From Pseudomonas azadiae (GTDB lineage Bacteria > Pseudomonadota > Gammaproteobacteria > Pseudomonadales > Pseudomonadaceae): DNA of 64,000 bases. Both the position numbers and the translations under genes were made by a program. Shown piece by piece: positions 37,051 through 46,459 of this stretch (position 1 is the first letter of the stretch; the number at the start of each line of letters is the position of its first letter). The notes beneath the pieces are model-generated. The model saw only the letters and a program-made list of their open reading frames with translations, was not told the origin of the DNA and did not search any database. The stretch is from positions 1 to 64,000 of the forward strand of contig NZ_JAHSTY010000003.1 in the NCBI RefSeq assembly GCF_019145355.1, written 5' to 3'.

Positions 37051-38157
37051 TCAATCGCGCAGATCCGACTCATGGATCGGCTGGTCACGGTGCGTGGCGC
37101 GCTGATACTGCGCCGGCCAGGTTGCCTTGCGTCCGCCCAGATCGTCGTCGGCATGCAGCGGCCAGTAGGGATCACGCAGCAGTTCCCGGGCCAGGAAGAT
37201 GATATCGGCCTGGCAGGTGCGCAGGATGTGCTCGGCCTGGGCCGGCTCGGTGATCATGCCGACGGTACCGGTGGCGATACCGGACTCCTTGCGCACGCGC
37301 TCGGCAAAGCGCGTCTGGTAGCCCGGGCCGGTGGGGATCTCGGCGTTCGCGGCGGTGCCACCAGAGGATACGTCGATCAGGTCGACCCCCAGGTCTTTGA
37401 GGCGACGCGCCAGTTCTACGGTTTCATCGGGGTTCCAGCCGTCTTCGACCCAGTCGGTGGCTGAGACCCGCACAAACAGCGGCAGCTCCTGGGGCCAGAC
37501 TTCGCGCACGGCCCTGGTTACTTCAAGCACCAGGCGGATACGGTTTTCGAAGGAGCCACCGTACTGGTCCTGACGTTGGTTGCTGATGGGCGAAAGGAAT
37601 TGGTGCAGCAGGTAACCATGGGCGGCGTGGATTTCCACCACCTCGAAACCCGCCGTCAATGCGCGCTTGGCGGCGGCGACAAAGTCAGCGGTCACTTGCC
37701 GGATCTGCGCTTCATCCAACGGTTTGGGCTGGGTGTGTTGCGGGTCGAAGGCAATCGGCGACGGACCTACCGGCACCCACCCGCCTTCGTCCGGCTTGAC
37801 GCTGCCGTGCTTGCCGATCCAAGGTCGATGGGTACTCGCCTTGCGCCCGGCGTGGGCCAGTTGAATGCCGGCCACCGCGCCCTGGGCCGCAATAAACCGC
37901 GTGATCCGTTGCAGCGGTTCGATCTGTTGGTCGTTCCACAGGCCCAGGTCCTGGGCGGTGATGCGGCCGTCCGCGGTCACGGCGGTGGCTTCGGTGAAAA
38001 TCAGCCCGGCGCCGCCGACGGCCCGGCTACCGAGGTGCACCAGGTGCCAGTCATTGGCCAGGCCATCCTCACTGGAGTACTGGCACATCGGCGAGACCGC
38101 GATGCGGTTGAGCAGGGTCAATTGGCGCAGGGTGTAGGGTTCGAGCAGCTGACTCAT
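37051..38157 (-). CDS. Old-yellow-enzyme family NADH:flavin oxidoreductase (XenA/YqjM-like)
   Basis: 368 residues. An FMN-dependent TIM barrel. PMCQYSSEDG near residue 23 carries the redox-tuning Cys typical of the XenA/YqjM subgroup. LAHAGRKAS and IHAAHGYLLHQFLSP hold the substrate-binding His residues. Members reduce activated C=C bonds, nitro compounds and quinones with NAD(P)H in the cytoplasm. It is a single-gene unit bounded by a terminator and a REP element. The natural substrate is not deducible. Confidence 0.92.
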   Translation of the reverse strand: MSQLLEPYTLRQLTLLNRIAVSPMCQYSSEDGLANDWHLVHLGSRAVGGAGLIFTEATAVTADGRITAQDLGLWNDQQIEPLQRITRFIAAQGAVAGIQLAHAGRKASTHRPWIGKHGSVKPDEGGWVPVGPSPIAFDPQHTQPKPLDEAQIRQVTADFVAAAKRALTAGFEVVEIHAAHGYLLHQFLSPISNQRQDQYGGSFENRIRLVLEVTRAVREVWPQELPLFVRVSATDWVEDGWNPDETVELARRLKDLGVDLIDVSSGGTAANAEIPTGPGYQTRFAERVRKESGIATGTVGMITEPAQAEHILRTCQADIIFLARELLRDPYWPLHADDDLGGRKATWPAQYQRATHRDQPIHESDLRD

Positions 38158-38188
38158 GGCGCACCTCTTCTGGGTTCTATGGGCACTC

Positions 38189-38290
38189 CTGTAGGAGCGA
38201 GCTTGCTCGCGAAGAACCCGAGAGCGCCGCGCTGAGTCAGACTTCCCGCGTGATCGTTAACGACCTTCGCGAGCAAGCTCGCTCCTACAG
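38189..38290. repeat. REP doublet, GTAGGAGCGAGC subtype
   Basis: The arms are CTGTAGGAGCGAGCTTGCTC and its reverse complement ending GCTCCTACAG. It is a third REP subtype, differing from the GTGGGAGC copies elsewhere in the window, and lies between the OYE and kup genes. Confidence 0.85.
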
Positions 38291-38333
38291 AGCCTAGTCG
38301 ACAACGGTGGATTGCACAGGGTTCAGAAAGGCG

Positions 38334-38360
38334 CACGGGAGCCGATTGCCGGCTCCCGTG
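38334..38360 (-). terminator. Hairpin after kup
   Basis: A perfect 11-bp stem CACGGGAGCCG/CGGCTCCCGTG with a five-base loop lies ten bases past the kup stop. Only a short T-run (CTTTC) follows, so it is a probable terminator. Confidence 0.6.
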
Positions 38361-38370
38361 CTGCAAACGC

Positions 38371-40272
38371 TTACATTTCGACCTGGGTGCCCAGCTCGAT
38401 CACCCGGTTGACCGGGAGTTTGAAGAAGCGCAGGTTGCCATTGGCGTTCTTCAACATGAAGGCGAACAACCCTTCACGCCAGCGCGCCATGCCTTCGAGT
38501 TTCGAGGCGATCACCGTTTCACGGCTGAGGAAGTAGGTGGTGCGCATCGGGCTGAAATCCAGGTCTTCCAGGTGGCACAGCTTCAGCGCTTCGGGCACAT
38601 CCGGCTCATCGGTAAAGCCAAAGTGCAGGATCACGCGGAAGAAGCCTTCACCGTAGGCATCCACCTCAAAGCGCCGCGCGGCCGGCACGCGGGGGATGTC
38701 TTCGTAGACCACCGTCAGCAACACCACTTGCTCATGCAACACCTGGTTATGCAGCAGGTTGTGCAACAGCGCATGGGGCACGGCGTCCGGGCGTGCCGTG
38801 AGGAACACGGCGGTGCCCTGCACCCGATGGGGCGGCTGCACGCGGATACTGCTGATAAAGATCGGCAGCGGCAGGCCGCCTTCGTCGAGGCGCTCCACCA
38901 GCAATTGCTTGCCGCGCTTCCAGGTGGTCATCAGCACGAACAGCACGATCCCCGCCAATACCGGGAAGGCGCCGCCCTGGATGATTTTCGGCACGTTGGC
39001 GGCGAAGTAGAGCCCGTCGACCAACAGGCAGCAGACCAACACCGGCACCGCCAGTATCGGCGGCCATTTCCACAGCAGCAACATCACCGCCGACACCAGA
39101 ATGGTGGTCATCAGCATGGTGCCGGTCACCGCCACGCCGTAGGCGGACGCCAGTGCATTGGACGATTCGAAGCCCAGCACCAGCAGGATCACACCCACCA
39201 TCAGCGACCAGTTCACCGCGCCGATGTAGATCTGGCCCTGTTCGGCACTGGAGGTGTGCTGGATATGCATGCGCGGGATGTAGCCCAACTGGATCGCCTG
39301 GCGCGTCAAGGAGAAGGCACCGGAGATGACCGCCTGGGACGCAATCACCGTGGCCAGGGTGGACAACACCACCAGCGGGATCAGCGCCCAGCTCGGGGCC
39401 AACAGGTAGAACGGGTTGCGCGCGGCTTCCGGGTCGCCCAGCAGCATGGCGCCCTGGCCGAAGTAATTGAGCACCAGTGCAGGCAGCACCAGGATGAACC
39501 AGGCGCGGGCAATGGGTTTGCGGCCGAAGTGGCCCATGTCGGCATACAGCGCTTCGGCACCGGTCAGTGCCAGTACCACCGCGCCGAGGATTGCCACGCC
39601 GATGCCGGGATGCGCCTCGAAGAAACGCACGGCCCACATTGGATTCACAGCACTCAGCACTTCAGGGTGCAAGGTGATGCCATACACGCCGAGGCCGCCG
39701 AGCACCAGGAACCAGGTGACCATTACCGGCCCGAACAGCTTGCCGATGCGGTCAGTGCCGTGCTTCTGGATAAGGAACAAGGCCACCAGCACCACCAGGG
39801 CGATCGGCACGACCCATTGTTCCAGGCCGTCGAATGCCAGCTCCAGGCCTTCTACCGCGGATAGCACGGAGATCGCCGGGGTGATCATGCTGTCGCCGTA
39901 GAACAGCGCAGCGCCGCACAGGCCACAGACCACCAGGAAACTGCGCAGCTTCCTGCGCTCTCCCGCCGCCCGTCGTGCCAATGCGGTCAGCGCCATGATG
40001 CCGCCCTCGCCCTGGTTGTCGGCGCGCAGCACGAACAGCATGTACTTGATCGAGACGACCCAGATCAGCGACCAGAAGATCAGCGCCAGGATCCCCAGCA
40101 CACCGTCATGGTTGACCTGCACCCCATAACCGCCATTGAACACCTCTTTAAGGGTGTAGAGCGGGCTGGTCCCGATATCGCCGTAAACCACCCCGACCGC
40201 TGCCACCAGCATGCCAATCGGCTTGGCGTTGGAATGCTCGGCACCTGCTGCCTGATTACTCGCGTGACCCAT
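38371..40272 (-). CDS. kup: Low-affinity potassium transporter Kup
   Basis: 633 residues. About twelve membrane helices occupy the first 440 residues, then a cytoplasmic C-terminal domain. Signatures include [13 protein letters not shown] near residue 30, [24 protein letters not shown] cut across TM3-4, and [12 protein letters not shown] in the tail. It imports potassium with protons. The ATG at 40272 is preferred over an adjacent in-frame TTG. Confidence 0.95.
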   Translation of the reverse strand: MGHASNQAAGAEHSNAKPIGMLVAAVGVVYGDIGTSPLYTLKEVFNGGYGVQVNHDGVLGILALIFWSLIWVVSIKYMLFVLRADNQGEGGIMALTALARRAAGERRKLRSFLVVCGLCGAALFYGDSMITPAISVLSAVEGLELAFDGLEQWVVPIALVVLVALFLIQKHGTDRIGKLFGPVMVTWFLVLGGLGVYGITLHPEVLSAVNPMWAVRFFEAHPGIGVAILGAVVLALTGAEALYADMGHFGRKPIARAWFILVLPALVLNYFGQGAMLLGDPEAARNPFYLLAPSWALIPLVVLSTLATVIASQAVISGAFSLTRQAIQLGYIPRMHIQHTSSAEQGQIYIGAVNWSLMVGVILLVLGFESSNALASAYGVAVTGTMLMTTILVSAVMLLLWKWPPILAVPVLVCCLLVDGLYFAANVPKIIQGGAFPVLAGIVLFVLMTTWKRGKQLLVERLDEGGLPLPIFISSIRVQPPHRVQGTAVFLTARPDAVPHALLHNLLHNQVLHEQVVLLTVVYEDIPRVPAARRFEVDAYGEGFFRVILHFGFTDEPDVPEALKLCHLEDLDFSPMRTTYFLSRETVIASKLEGMARWREGLFAFMLKNANGNLRFFKLPVNRVIELGTQVEM

Positions 40273-40605
40273 CAACCACTCCTGCCCTTTGACCTGCGGT
40301 CTTTATTAACAACGCCTCTAAGCGGCGCCTAGCATGCGCTGTTTTACTTCTCGTAACAGACGTTTTGTTGACCTTAGGATTTTACCTACGTGCAACGGCG
40401 CGAAGCATAGCGCAGCGGGCTTTGCATTTCCCTGCATAAAGCAGGCGTCTTTTTGCCTGCATTGACGCCGCTCAGCACCGACGCTACGTTTTCGTTTTTT
40501 TTACAGACACCACGATTCTGACGGAAGGCTCACAGAGTGCCTCCTTTGGGACAAAAAGCGTTTGATCCGCTTTGACGGGTTGATCCATACTCGTGCCGTA
40601 GCCAC
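40273..40605. other. kup upstream region and toxin-antitoxin leader
   Basis: There is no gene here. Sequence near 40480-40510 is T-rich, and the region must hold divergent promoters for kup and the toxin-antitoxin pair. I see no REP element, which is unusual for a gap of this size in this window. Confidence 0.4.
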
Positions 40606-40619
40606 AATGTAGCTACATT
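40606..40619. promoter_or_regulatory. Palindromic operator candidate of the toxin-antitoxin operon
   Basis: AATGTAGCTACATT is a perfect 14-bp palindrome 20 bases upstream of the antitoxin ATG. DinJ/RelB antitoxins repress their own operons through such palindromes, so this is a likely autoregulatory site. An AGAAGGAG ribosome site follows. Confidence 0.7.
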
Positions 40620-40638
40620 CTTTAGAAGGAGTCGTGAT

Positions 40639-40929
40639 ATGTCCGCATTATTGAAAACCACTGACGTGCGTTGCCGCATCGACGAGGATTTGAAAGAGCG
40701 TGCCACTGCTGTGCTTAATGCCTGTGGGCTCAGCCTCAGCGACGCCATGCGTCTTTTCCTCCGCCAGGTAGTGACAACGCAGGGGCTGCCTTTTGAGGTG
40801 CGCGTCCCTTCGGAGAAAACCGCTCGCGCCATGAAGCAAGCGCATGCTATCCGTCGCCAATTTGACTCGATCGATGACATGCTAAGGGACGCCGATGGCG
40901 AAGCAGGAGAAGACGCAAAAACGCGCTGA
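40639..40929 (+). CDS. DinJ/RelB-family antitoxin
   Basis: 96 residues. The N-terminal ribbon-helix-helix (TTDVRCRIDEDLKERATAVL, then GLSLSDAMRLFLRQVV) should bind DNA as a dimer. The C-terminal part (about 60-96) should wrap the toxin. It neutralises the YafQ-like RNase encoded by the next gene, with which it overlaps by 35 bases. GC content is somewhat lower than the neighbours, which suits an acquired module. Confidence 0.9.
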   Translation: MSALLKTTDVRCRIDEDLKERATAVLNACGLSLSDAMRLFLRQVVTTQGLPFEVRVPSEKTARAMKQAHAIRRQFDSIDDMLRDADGEAGEDAKTR

Positions 40930-41209
40930 CATACCAAAGCAATGCGCGCAGACGCCTGAGTTTAAAAAGTCCTGGGAGCGCTACAAACGAGCCGGGCGTC
41001 GGGACATGAATGAGGTCCGGACAGTCATGGTGATGCTGTTTTTAGGCGAACGACTACCTGCCGAGTATCGGGACCATGCGCTTACCGGAAATTGGAACGG
41101 TTTCAGAGAGTGTCATATTGGCGGTGATTTCCTGCTGATATATGAGCACTCGCGGGCGGACCTGATTACCTTTGTGGATTTGGGGAGCCACGCTGAATTA
41201 TTTGCGTAA
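40895..41209 (+). CDS. YafQ-family ribosome-dependent mRNA interferase toxin
   Basis: 104 residues. The C-terminal half aligns by eye with E. coli YafQ. YRDHALTGNW carries the first active-site His, RECHIGGDF the second His and the Asp, and GSHAELF the third His and the Phe. The Trp next to that Asp in YafQ is Phe here. YafQ cleaves mRNA on the ribosome. The N-terminal extension of about 15 lysine-rich residues overlaps the antitoxin gene, and translational coupling is expected. Active-site residues look intact, so the toxin is probably functional. Confidence 0.9.
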   Translation: MAKQEKTQKRADIPKQCAQTPEFKKSWERYKRAGRRDMNEVRTVMVMLFLGERLPAEYRDHALTGNWNGFRECHIGGDFLLIYEHSRADLITFVDLGSHAELFA

Positions 41210-41378
41210 GCACTGAGGTATTGAATAGCGCAGCACTCGTCGCCTTTCGCCGCATAAAGCTGGTCAAGTGCGTTGCCCGTCGCTAGAATTGCGCACTTTT
41301 TGATCAGAGGCACACCCAGTGCCCATCCGCCGCCCTGTCGTGCCCGACTGGCCGCGTCATTCAATACCGAGGTTAGAC

Positions 41379-42719
41379 ATGTCCACCACCGTCGCAAAAG
41401 CCAACCCCAAGGTTGGCTTTGTTTCCCTGGGTTGCCCGAAGGCTCTGGTCGACTCCGAGCGCATCCTCACGCAACTGCGCATGGAAGGCTATGACGTTGT
41501 GTCCACTTACCAGGACGCTGACGTGGTGGTGGTCAACACCTGCGGCTTCATCGACTCGGCCAAGGCTGAGTCGCTGGAAGTGATCGGCGAAGCCATCAAG
41601 GAAAACGGCAAGGTCATCGTGACCGGCTGCATGGGCGTGGAAGAAGGCAATATCCGCAACGTGCACCCAAGCGTGCTGGCGGTGACCGGGCCGCAGCAGT
41701 ACGAACAAGTGGTCAATGCCGTGCACGCCGTTGTGCCACCGCGCCAGGACCACAACCCGCTGATCGACCTGGTGCCGCCGCAAGGCATCAAGCTGACCCC
41801 ACGCCATTACGCGTACCTGAAGATTTCCGAAGGCTGCAACCACAGCTGCAGTTTCTGCATCATCCCGTCGATGCGCGGCAAGCTGGTCAGCCGCCCGGTC
41901 GGCGACGTCCTCGATGAGGCCCAGCGCCTGGTCAAGTCCGGCGTGAAAGAACTGCTGGTGATCTCCCAAGACACCAGCGCCTATGGCGTCGACGTGAAAT
42001 ACCGCACCGGTTTCTGGAACGGCGCGCCGGTAAAAACCCGCATGACCGAACTCTGCGAAGCCTTGAGCAGCCTGGGCGTGTGGGTGCGCCTGCACTACGT
42101 TTACCCGTACCCGCACGTAGACGAACTGATCCCGCTGATGGCCGCCGGCAAGATCCTGCCGTACCTGGACATCCCGTTCCAGCACGCCAGCCCGAAAGTA
42201 CTCAAGGCGATGAAGCGCCCGGCGTTCGAAGACAAGACCCTGGCGCGCATCAAGAACTGGCGCGAGATCTGCCCGGAACTGATCATCCGCTCGACCTTCA
42301 TCGTTGGCTTCCCCGGCGAAACCGAAGAAGACTTCCAGTACCTGCTGGACTGGCTGACCGAAGCCCAACTGGACCGCGTCGGCTGCTTCCAGTATTCGCC
42401 GGTTGAAGGTGCCCCGGCCAACCTGCTGGACCTGGCCGTGGTGCCGGATGACGTCAAGCAGGACCGTTGGGAGCGCTTCATGGCGCACCAGCAGGCCATC
42501 AGCTCGGCGCGCCTGCAGCTGCGCATCGGCAAGGAAATCGAAGTGCTGATCGACGAAGTCGACGAGCAAGGCGCGGTCGGCCGGTGCTTCTTCGATGCGC
42601 CGGAAATCGACGGCAACGTGTTCATCGACGATGCCAGCGGTTTGAAGCCGGGTGACAAGGTCTGGTGCACCGTGACCGATGCCGACGAATACGACCTGTG
42701 GGCACAAAAGCGCGACTGA
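41379..42719 (+). CDS. rimO: Ribosomal protein S12 methylthiotransferase RimO
   Basis: 446 residues. The N-terminal UPF0004 domain has cluster cysteines Cys19 (SLGCPK), Cys55 (NTCGF) and Cys84 (TGCMG). The radical-SAM domain has Cys153, Cys157 and Cys160 (CNHSCSFC), and a C-terminal TRAM domain follows. It thiomethylates Asp88/89 of ribosomal protein S12. The ATG at 41379 is chosen because the family begins just before [17 protein letters not shown]; an upstream GTG in frame would add a non-conserved extension. Confidence 0.96.
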   Translation: MSTTVAKANPKVGFVSLGCPKALVDSERILTQLRMEGYDVVSTYQDADVVVVNTCGFIDSAKAESLEVIGEAIKENGKVIVTGCMGVEEGNIRNVHPSVLAVTGPQQYEQVVNAVHAVVPPRQDHNPLIDLVPPQGIKLTPRHYAYLKISEGCNHSCSFCIIPSMRGKLVSRPVGDVLDEAQRLVKSGVKELLVISQDTSAYGVDVKYRTGFWNGAPVKTRMTELCEALSSLGVWVRLHYVYPYPHVDELIPLMAAGKILPYLDIPFQHASPKVLKAMKRPAFEDKTLARIKNWREICPELIIRSTFIVGFPGETEEDFQYLLDWLTEAQLDRVGCFQYSPVEGAPANLLDLAVVPDDVKQDRWERFMAHQQAISSARLQLRIGKEIEVLIDEVDEQGAVGRCFFDAPEIDGNVFIDDASGLKPGDKVWCTVTDADEYDLWAQKRD

Positions 42720-42732
42720 TCACCAGCCGTTT

Positions 42733-42770
42733 AAAAAGCCCTGCATCTGATCAAGATGCGGGGCTTTTTT
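42733..42770 (+). terminator. Intrinsic terminator after rimO
   Basis: AAAAAGCCCTGCATCT pairs with AGATGCGGGGCTTTTTT around a GATCA loop and ends in six T residues on the plus strand. Confidence 0.93.
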
Positions 42771-42816
42771 AGGTCTATCGTTTGTCCATCACCCACCCTC
42801 GGCAGAGGCAGACAGC

Positions 42817-43284
42817 ATGCATCAACACTCAGTCATCCACACACCCAAAACCAGCGATTATCAAACACTGACAGACATCTGGGAGGACTCAGTGCGCGCC
42901 ACCCATGATTTCTTGCCGGACAGCTACATCGAACGGCTAAGGGGTCTGGTGCTGACGCATTTTCTGGACACGGTGATGCTGATCTGCACCAAGGATGCGC
43001 ACCAGCACATCACCGGATTTGCCGGTGTGGCCGCAGGCAAGATCGAAATGCTGTTTATCGACCCCAAGTACCATGGCCAGGGCCTGGGCCGCCAATTGCT
43101 GCGCTATGCGATCGAGCATATGAACGCCGATGAGCTGGAAGTGAACGAGCAGAATCCCCAGGCGCTGGGCTTTTACCTCAAACAGGGGTTCGAGGTGATC
43201 GGACGCACCGAGCACGATGGCCTGGGCCAGCCTTATCCGTTGCTGCGTATGCGTTTGCGCCAGCAACAATCATGCAGTGGCTGA
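42817..43284 (+). CDS. GNAT acetyltransferase, YjaB-like
   Basis: 155 residues. GNAT fold with the acetyl-CoA loop HGQGLGRQLL near residue 86. VRATHDFL (about 28) and VNEQNPQALGFYLKQGFEV match E. coli YjaB, which binds acetyl-CoA. The substrate is unknown. It is a single gene between the rimO terminator and a REP element. Confidence 0.88.
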   Translation: MHQHSVIHTPKTSDYQTLTDIWEDSVRATHDFLPDSYIERLRGLVLTHFLDTVMLICTKDAHQHITGFAGVAAGKIEMLFIDPKYHGQGLGRQLLRYAIEHMNADELEVNEQNPQALGFYLKQGFEVIGRTEHDGLGQPYPLLRMRLRQQQSCSG

Positions 43285-43300
43285 TGAAACGCAGAACAAG

Positions 43301-43385
43301 GTGGGAGCTGGCTTGCCTGCGATGGCATCACTGTGGCCTTACAGATAAACCGCAGTGTCTGCATCGCAGGCAAGCCAGCTCCCAC
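43301..43385. repeat. REP doublet
   Basis: GTGGGAGCTGGCTTGCCTGC faces its reverse complement ending CTCCCAC. It lies between the acetyltransferase and pseudouridine synthase genes. Confidence 0.87.
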
Positions 43386-43469
43386 AAAAAGCACCGAGCT
43401 GAAATGGGGCCGGGATTAACCGGCTCCAGGCAGGTACAATAGCCGCCCCCTTTTGTTACGGCCCTTGTC

Positions 43470-44180
43470 ATGACTGACCCCATACGCCTCTCCAAACGCC
43501 TTATCGAACTGGTCGGTTGCTCCCGTCGGGAGGCTGAGCTGTTCATTGAAGGCGGCTGGGTCTCGGTGGACGGTGAAGTGATCGACGAGCCGCAGTTCAA
43601 GGTCACCACCCAAAAGGTCGAACTCGACCCGCAGGCCAAGGCCACCGCGCCGGAGCCGGTGACCATCCTGATGCACGCCCCTGCCGGCGTGGATGCCGAA
43701 ACGGCCATGGCCTCGATCAGCGCCGAAACGCTGTCGCCGGAACACCGCTTCGGCAAGCGCCCGCTCAAGGGCCACTTCCTGCGCCTGACCGCCAGTGCCG
43801 ACCTGCAAGCCAAGGCCAGCGGCCTGCTGGTGTTCACCCAGGACTGGAAGATCCTGCGCAAGTTGACCGCCGATGCCGCCAAGATCGAGCAGGAATACGT
43901 GGTGGAAGTCGAAGGCGACATGGTTGCCCACGGCCTCAACCGCCTCAACCACGGCCTGACCTACAAAGGCAAAGAGCTGCCGGCCGTCAAGGCCAGTTGG
44001 CAGAACGAAAACCGCCTGCGTTTTGCGCTGAAAAACCCACAACCAGGGGTAATCGCGCTGTTCTGCGAAGCGGTCGGCCTCAAAGTCGTCGCCATCCGCC
44101 GTATCCGCATCGGCGGCGTATCCATCGGCAAAGTACCCGTTGGACAATGGCGTTACCTGTCTGGCAAAGAGAAGTTCTAA
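43470..44180 (+). CDS. RsuA/RluF-family pseudouridine synthase with altered active-site motif
   Basis: 236 residues. An N-terminal S4 RNA-binding domain (about 5-50: LSKRLIELVGCSRREAELFI) precedes the synthase domain. In this family the catalytic Asp stands five residues before the Gly of the GLL segment (RLDxxTxGLL). Here the line reads SADLQAKASGLLVFT, so Gln occupies that spot and the only nearby Asp is two residues further upstream, without the usual Arg. Either a two-residue insertion has moved the Asp or the enzyme has lost classical catalysis. The C-terminal motifs (KVVAIRRIRIGGVSIG) are normal. The target RNA is unknown. Confidence 0.85.
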   Translation: MTDPIRLSKRLIELVGCSRREAELFIEGGWVSVDGEVIDEPQFKVTTQKVELDPQAKATAPEPVTILMHAPAGVDAETAMASISAETLSPEHRFGKRPLKGHFLRLTASADLQAKASGLLVFTQDWKILRKLTADAAKIEQEYVVEVEGDMVAHGLNRLNHGLTYKGKELPAVKASWQNENRLRFALKNPQPGVIALFCEAVGLKVVAIRRIRIGGVSIGKVPVGQWRYLSGKEKF

Positions 44181-44248
44181 GCCGCTCCCCTTTTCTCGAC
44201 ACCGCCCATTGCGGCGGTGTCCTCAGTTGAATATCAGGATTGCCCACC

Positions 44249-44710
44249 ATGATTCACAACGACGTACTACGCAGCGTGCGCTACATGCTCGACATCAGCG
44301 ACAACAAGATGGTCGAGATCATCAAGCTCGGCGGCATGGACGTGACCAAGGACGACCTGCTGACCTACCTCAAGAAGGACGAGGAAGAAGGCTTCGTGTT
44401 CTGCCCGGATGACGTCATGGCGCACTTCCTCGATGGCTTGGTGATCTTCAAGCGTGGCAAGGACGAGAGCCGCCCGGCTCAGCCGATCGAGACCCCGGTG
44501 ACCAATAACATCATCCTCAAGAAACTGCGCGTGGCCTTCGAGCTGAAGGAAGATGACATGCATGCGATCCTCAAGGCCGCCGAGTTCCCGGTGTCCAAGC
44601 CAGAGCTGAGCGCGCTGTTCCGCAAATTCGGTCATACCAACTACCGCACGTGCGGCGACCAGCTACTGCGTAATTTCCTCAAAGGCCTGACCCTGCGGGT
44701 TCGTGCCTGA
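44249..44710 (+). CDS. DUF1456 protein (YehS-like)
   Basis: 153 residues. It is built of two similar halves of about 70 residues, each starting with a helix pair (NDVLRSVRYMLDISDNKMVEI; NNIILKKLRVAFELKEDDMHAI) and ending in a phenylalanine-leucine helix (AHFLDGLVIFKRG; RNFLKGLTLRVR). This is the DUF1456 tandem architecture of E. coli YehS. The function is not known. It is soluble and is followed four bases later by trmO, probably in one operon. Confidence 0.9.
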   Translation: MIHNDVLRSVRYMLDISDNKMVEIIKLGGMDVTKDDLLTYLKKDEEEGFVFCPDDVMAHFLDGLVIFKRGKDESRPAQPIETPVTNNIILKKLRVAFELKEDDMHAILKAAEFPVSKPELSALFRKFGHTNYRTCGDQLLRNFLKGLTLRVRA

Positions 44711-44713
44711 GCC

Positions 44714-45409
44714 ATGAGTTACAGCGTATCGCCCGTCGGCTTCGTGCGCTCCTGCTTCAAGGAGAAGTTCGCCATCCCACGCCAACCGCAGCTGGCGCCG
44801 GCCGCCCGCGGCGTGCTGGAGCTGGTGGCGCCGTTCGACGGCGGTGAAGCGGTGCAGGGCCTGGAACAGGTGAGCCATGTGTGGCTGCTGTTTTTGTTCC
44901 ATCAGGCGCTGGAGGACAAACCGCGCCTGAAAGTGCGCCCACCACGCCTGGGCGGCAATACGTCCATGGGCGTGTTTGCCACCCGTGCGACTCACCGGCC
45001 CAATGGCATTGGGCAGTCGGTGGTTAAGCTGGACAAGGTCGAGCCGGGCCGTTTGTGGATTTCCGGGATTGATCTGCTGGATGGCACGCCGGTGCTGGAT
45101 ATCAAACCGTATGTGCCCTATGCCGATATTGTCCATGGGGCCACCAACGACATGGCCAGCGGCGCGCCGCGGTTGATACCGGTGCAGTGGCTGAAGACGG
45201 CCCTGCATCAGGCACAGAGCCATGCCCAGCGGCTGGATGAACCGTTGGTGGCGTTGATTGAGCAGTGTTTGGCGCAAGATCCACGGCCGGCGTATCAGGT
45301 TCCTACGTCCGAACGCGAATATGGCGCACAGTTTTGGGATGTGGATGTGCGTTGGCACTATCCCGAGGCTGGGGTGATTTGTGTGCTGGAAGTAGTTCCA
45401 GCCAAGTAA
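44714..45409 (+). CDS. trmO: tRNA (adenine(37)-N6)-methyltransferase TrmO
   Basis: 231 residues. The N-terminal TsaA-like SAM-binding beta-barrel has GFVRSCFKEKFAIPRQP, VSHVWLLFLFHQ and RATHRPNGIGQSVVKL. The family-typical C-terminal extension follows (about 160-231: YGAQFWDVDVRW). It methylates t6A37 to m6t6A37 in tRNA-Thr, so it acts on the product of the TsaB pathway also encoded in this window. It begins four bases after the DUF1456 gene. Confidence 0.92.
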   Translation: MSYSVSPVGFVRSCFKEKFAIPRQPQLAPAARGVLELVAPFDGGEAVQGLEQVSHVWLLFLFHQALEDKPRLKVRPPRLGGNTSMGVFATRATHRPNGIGQSVVKLDKVEPGRLWISGIDLLDGTPVLDIKPYVPYADIVHGATNDMASGAPRLIPVQWLKTALHQAQSHAQRLDEPLVALIEQCLAQDPRPAYQVPTSEREYGAQFWDVDVRWHYPEAGVICVLEVVPAK

Positions 45410-45423
45410 ACGCCAAAACCAAA

Positions 45424-45541
45424 TGTGGGAGCTGCTCATGTGGGAGCTGGCTTGCCTGCGATGCGGACGCCTCGGTTTTTCGGTTAAACCGAGGTGATGC
45501 TATCGCAGGCAAGCCAGCTCCCACACAAGCCAGCTCCCACA
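45424..45541. repeat. REP doublet with duplicated outer arms
   Basis: A standard doublet (45439-45526) is flanked by an extra partial arm on each side: TGTGGGAGCTGC at 45424 and CAAGCCAGCTCCCACA ending 45541. The symmetric duplication suggests unequal recombination between REP arms. It separates the convergent trmO and fpr genes. Confidence 0.85.
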
Positions 45542-45556
45542 TTTTCTTGATGGCGC

Positions 45557-46336
45557 TTATTTCTCGACGAACGCACGCTCGATCAAATAATCACCCGGCT
45601 CACGCATGCGCGGCGAAACCTTCAGACCGAAGCTGTTCAGCACTTCGCTGGTTTCGTCCAACATGCTTGGGCTGCCGCACAGCATGGCGCGGTCGTCCTC
45701 GGGGTTGATCGGTGGCAGGCCGATGTCACTGAACAGCTTGCCGCTGCGCATCAGGTCGGTCAGGCGGCCTTCGTTTTCGAACGGCTCGCGGGTCACGGTG
45801 GGGTAATAAATCAGCTTTTCACGCAGGGCCTCGCCGAAGAATTCGTTCTGCGGCAGATGCTCAGTGATGAATTCGCGGTAAGCGACTTCGTTGACGTAAC
45901 GCACGCCGTGGCACAGGATCACCTTTTCGAAACGCTCGTAGGTTTCCGGGTCCTGGATCACGCTCATGAACGGCGCAAGGCCAGTACCGGTGCTGAGCAG
46001 GTACAGGTGTTTGCCCGGCTTCAAATCGTCGAGCACCAGGGTGCCTGTCGGTTTTTTGCTGATGATGATCTCGTCGCCTTCCTTCAAGTGCTGCAACTGG
46101 GACGTCAGCGGGCCATCCGGCACTTTGATGCTGAAGAACTCCAGATGCTCTTCCCAGTTCGGACTGGCGATGGAGTAAGCGCGCATGAGCGGGCGGCCAT
46201 TGGGCTGCTGCAGGCCGATCATCACGAACTGACCGTTCTCGAAGCGCAGGCCTGGGTCGCGGGTGCACTTGAAGCTGAACAGGGTGTCGTTCCAGTGATG
46301 AACACTGAGGACACGCTCGTGGTTCATGTTGCTCAT
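45557..46336 (-). CDS. fpr: Ferredoxin-NADP+ reductase
   Basis: 259 residues, the bacterial subclass length. The FAD-binding motif RAYSIAS (about residue 52) and the NADP-binding region (STGTGLAPFMSVI, then CGSPSMLDE) end in the C-terminal FVEK. It moves electrons between NADPH and ferredoxin or flavodoxin in the cytoplasm and aids oxidative-stress repair. It is transcribed away from the LysR gene at 46460, matching the fpr-finR pair of pseudomonads, in which FinR activates fpr under superoxide stress. Confidence 0.95.
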   Translation of the reverse strand: MSNMNHERVLSVHHWNDTLFSFKCTRDPGLRFENGQFVMIGLQQPNGRPLMRAYSIASPNWEEHLEFFSIKVPDGPLTSQLQHLKEGDEIIISKKPTGTLVLDDLKPGKHLYLLSTGTGLAPFMSVIQDPETYERFEKVILCHGVRYVNEVAYREFITEHLPQNEFFGEALREKLIYYPTVTREPFENEGRLTDLMRSGKLFSDIGLPPINPEDDRAMLCGSPSMLDETSEVLNSFGLKVSPRMREPGDYLIERAFVEK

Positions 46337-46459
46337 GTACGGGAAACTCCTGGAAATAGGTCTGCGCTGTATTCAGGCGCGTAATTGCACCGCATTCTAA
46401 TCGCGGCGACAATATCTGTTAACTGGATTATTAAGATAAGGGTTATCGGTTATATCGAT
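46337..46459. promoter_or_regulatory. Divergent fpr-finR promoter region
   Basis: 123 bases between divergent starts. AT-rich patches (TTATTAAGATAAGG, TATATCGATA) near 46428-46460 are likely promoter and LysR-type operator material. I cannot place an exact FinR box. Confidence 0.55.
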
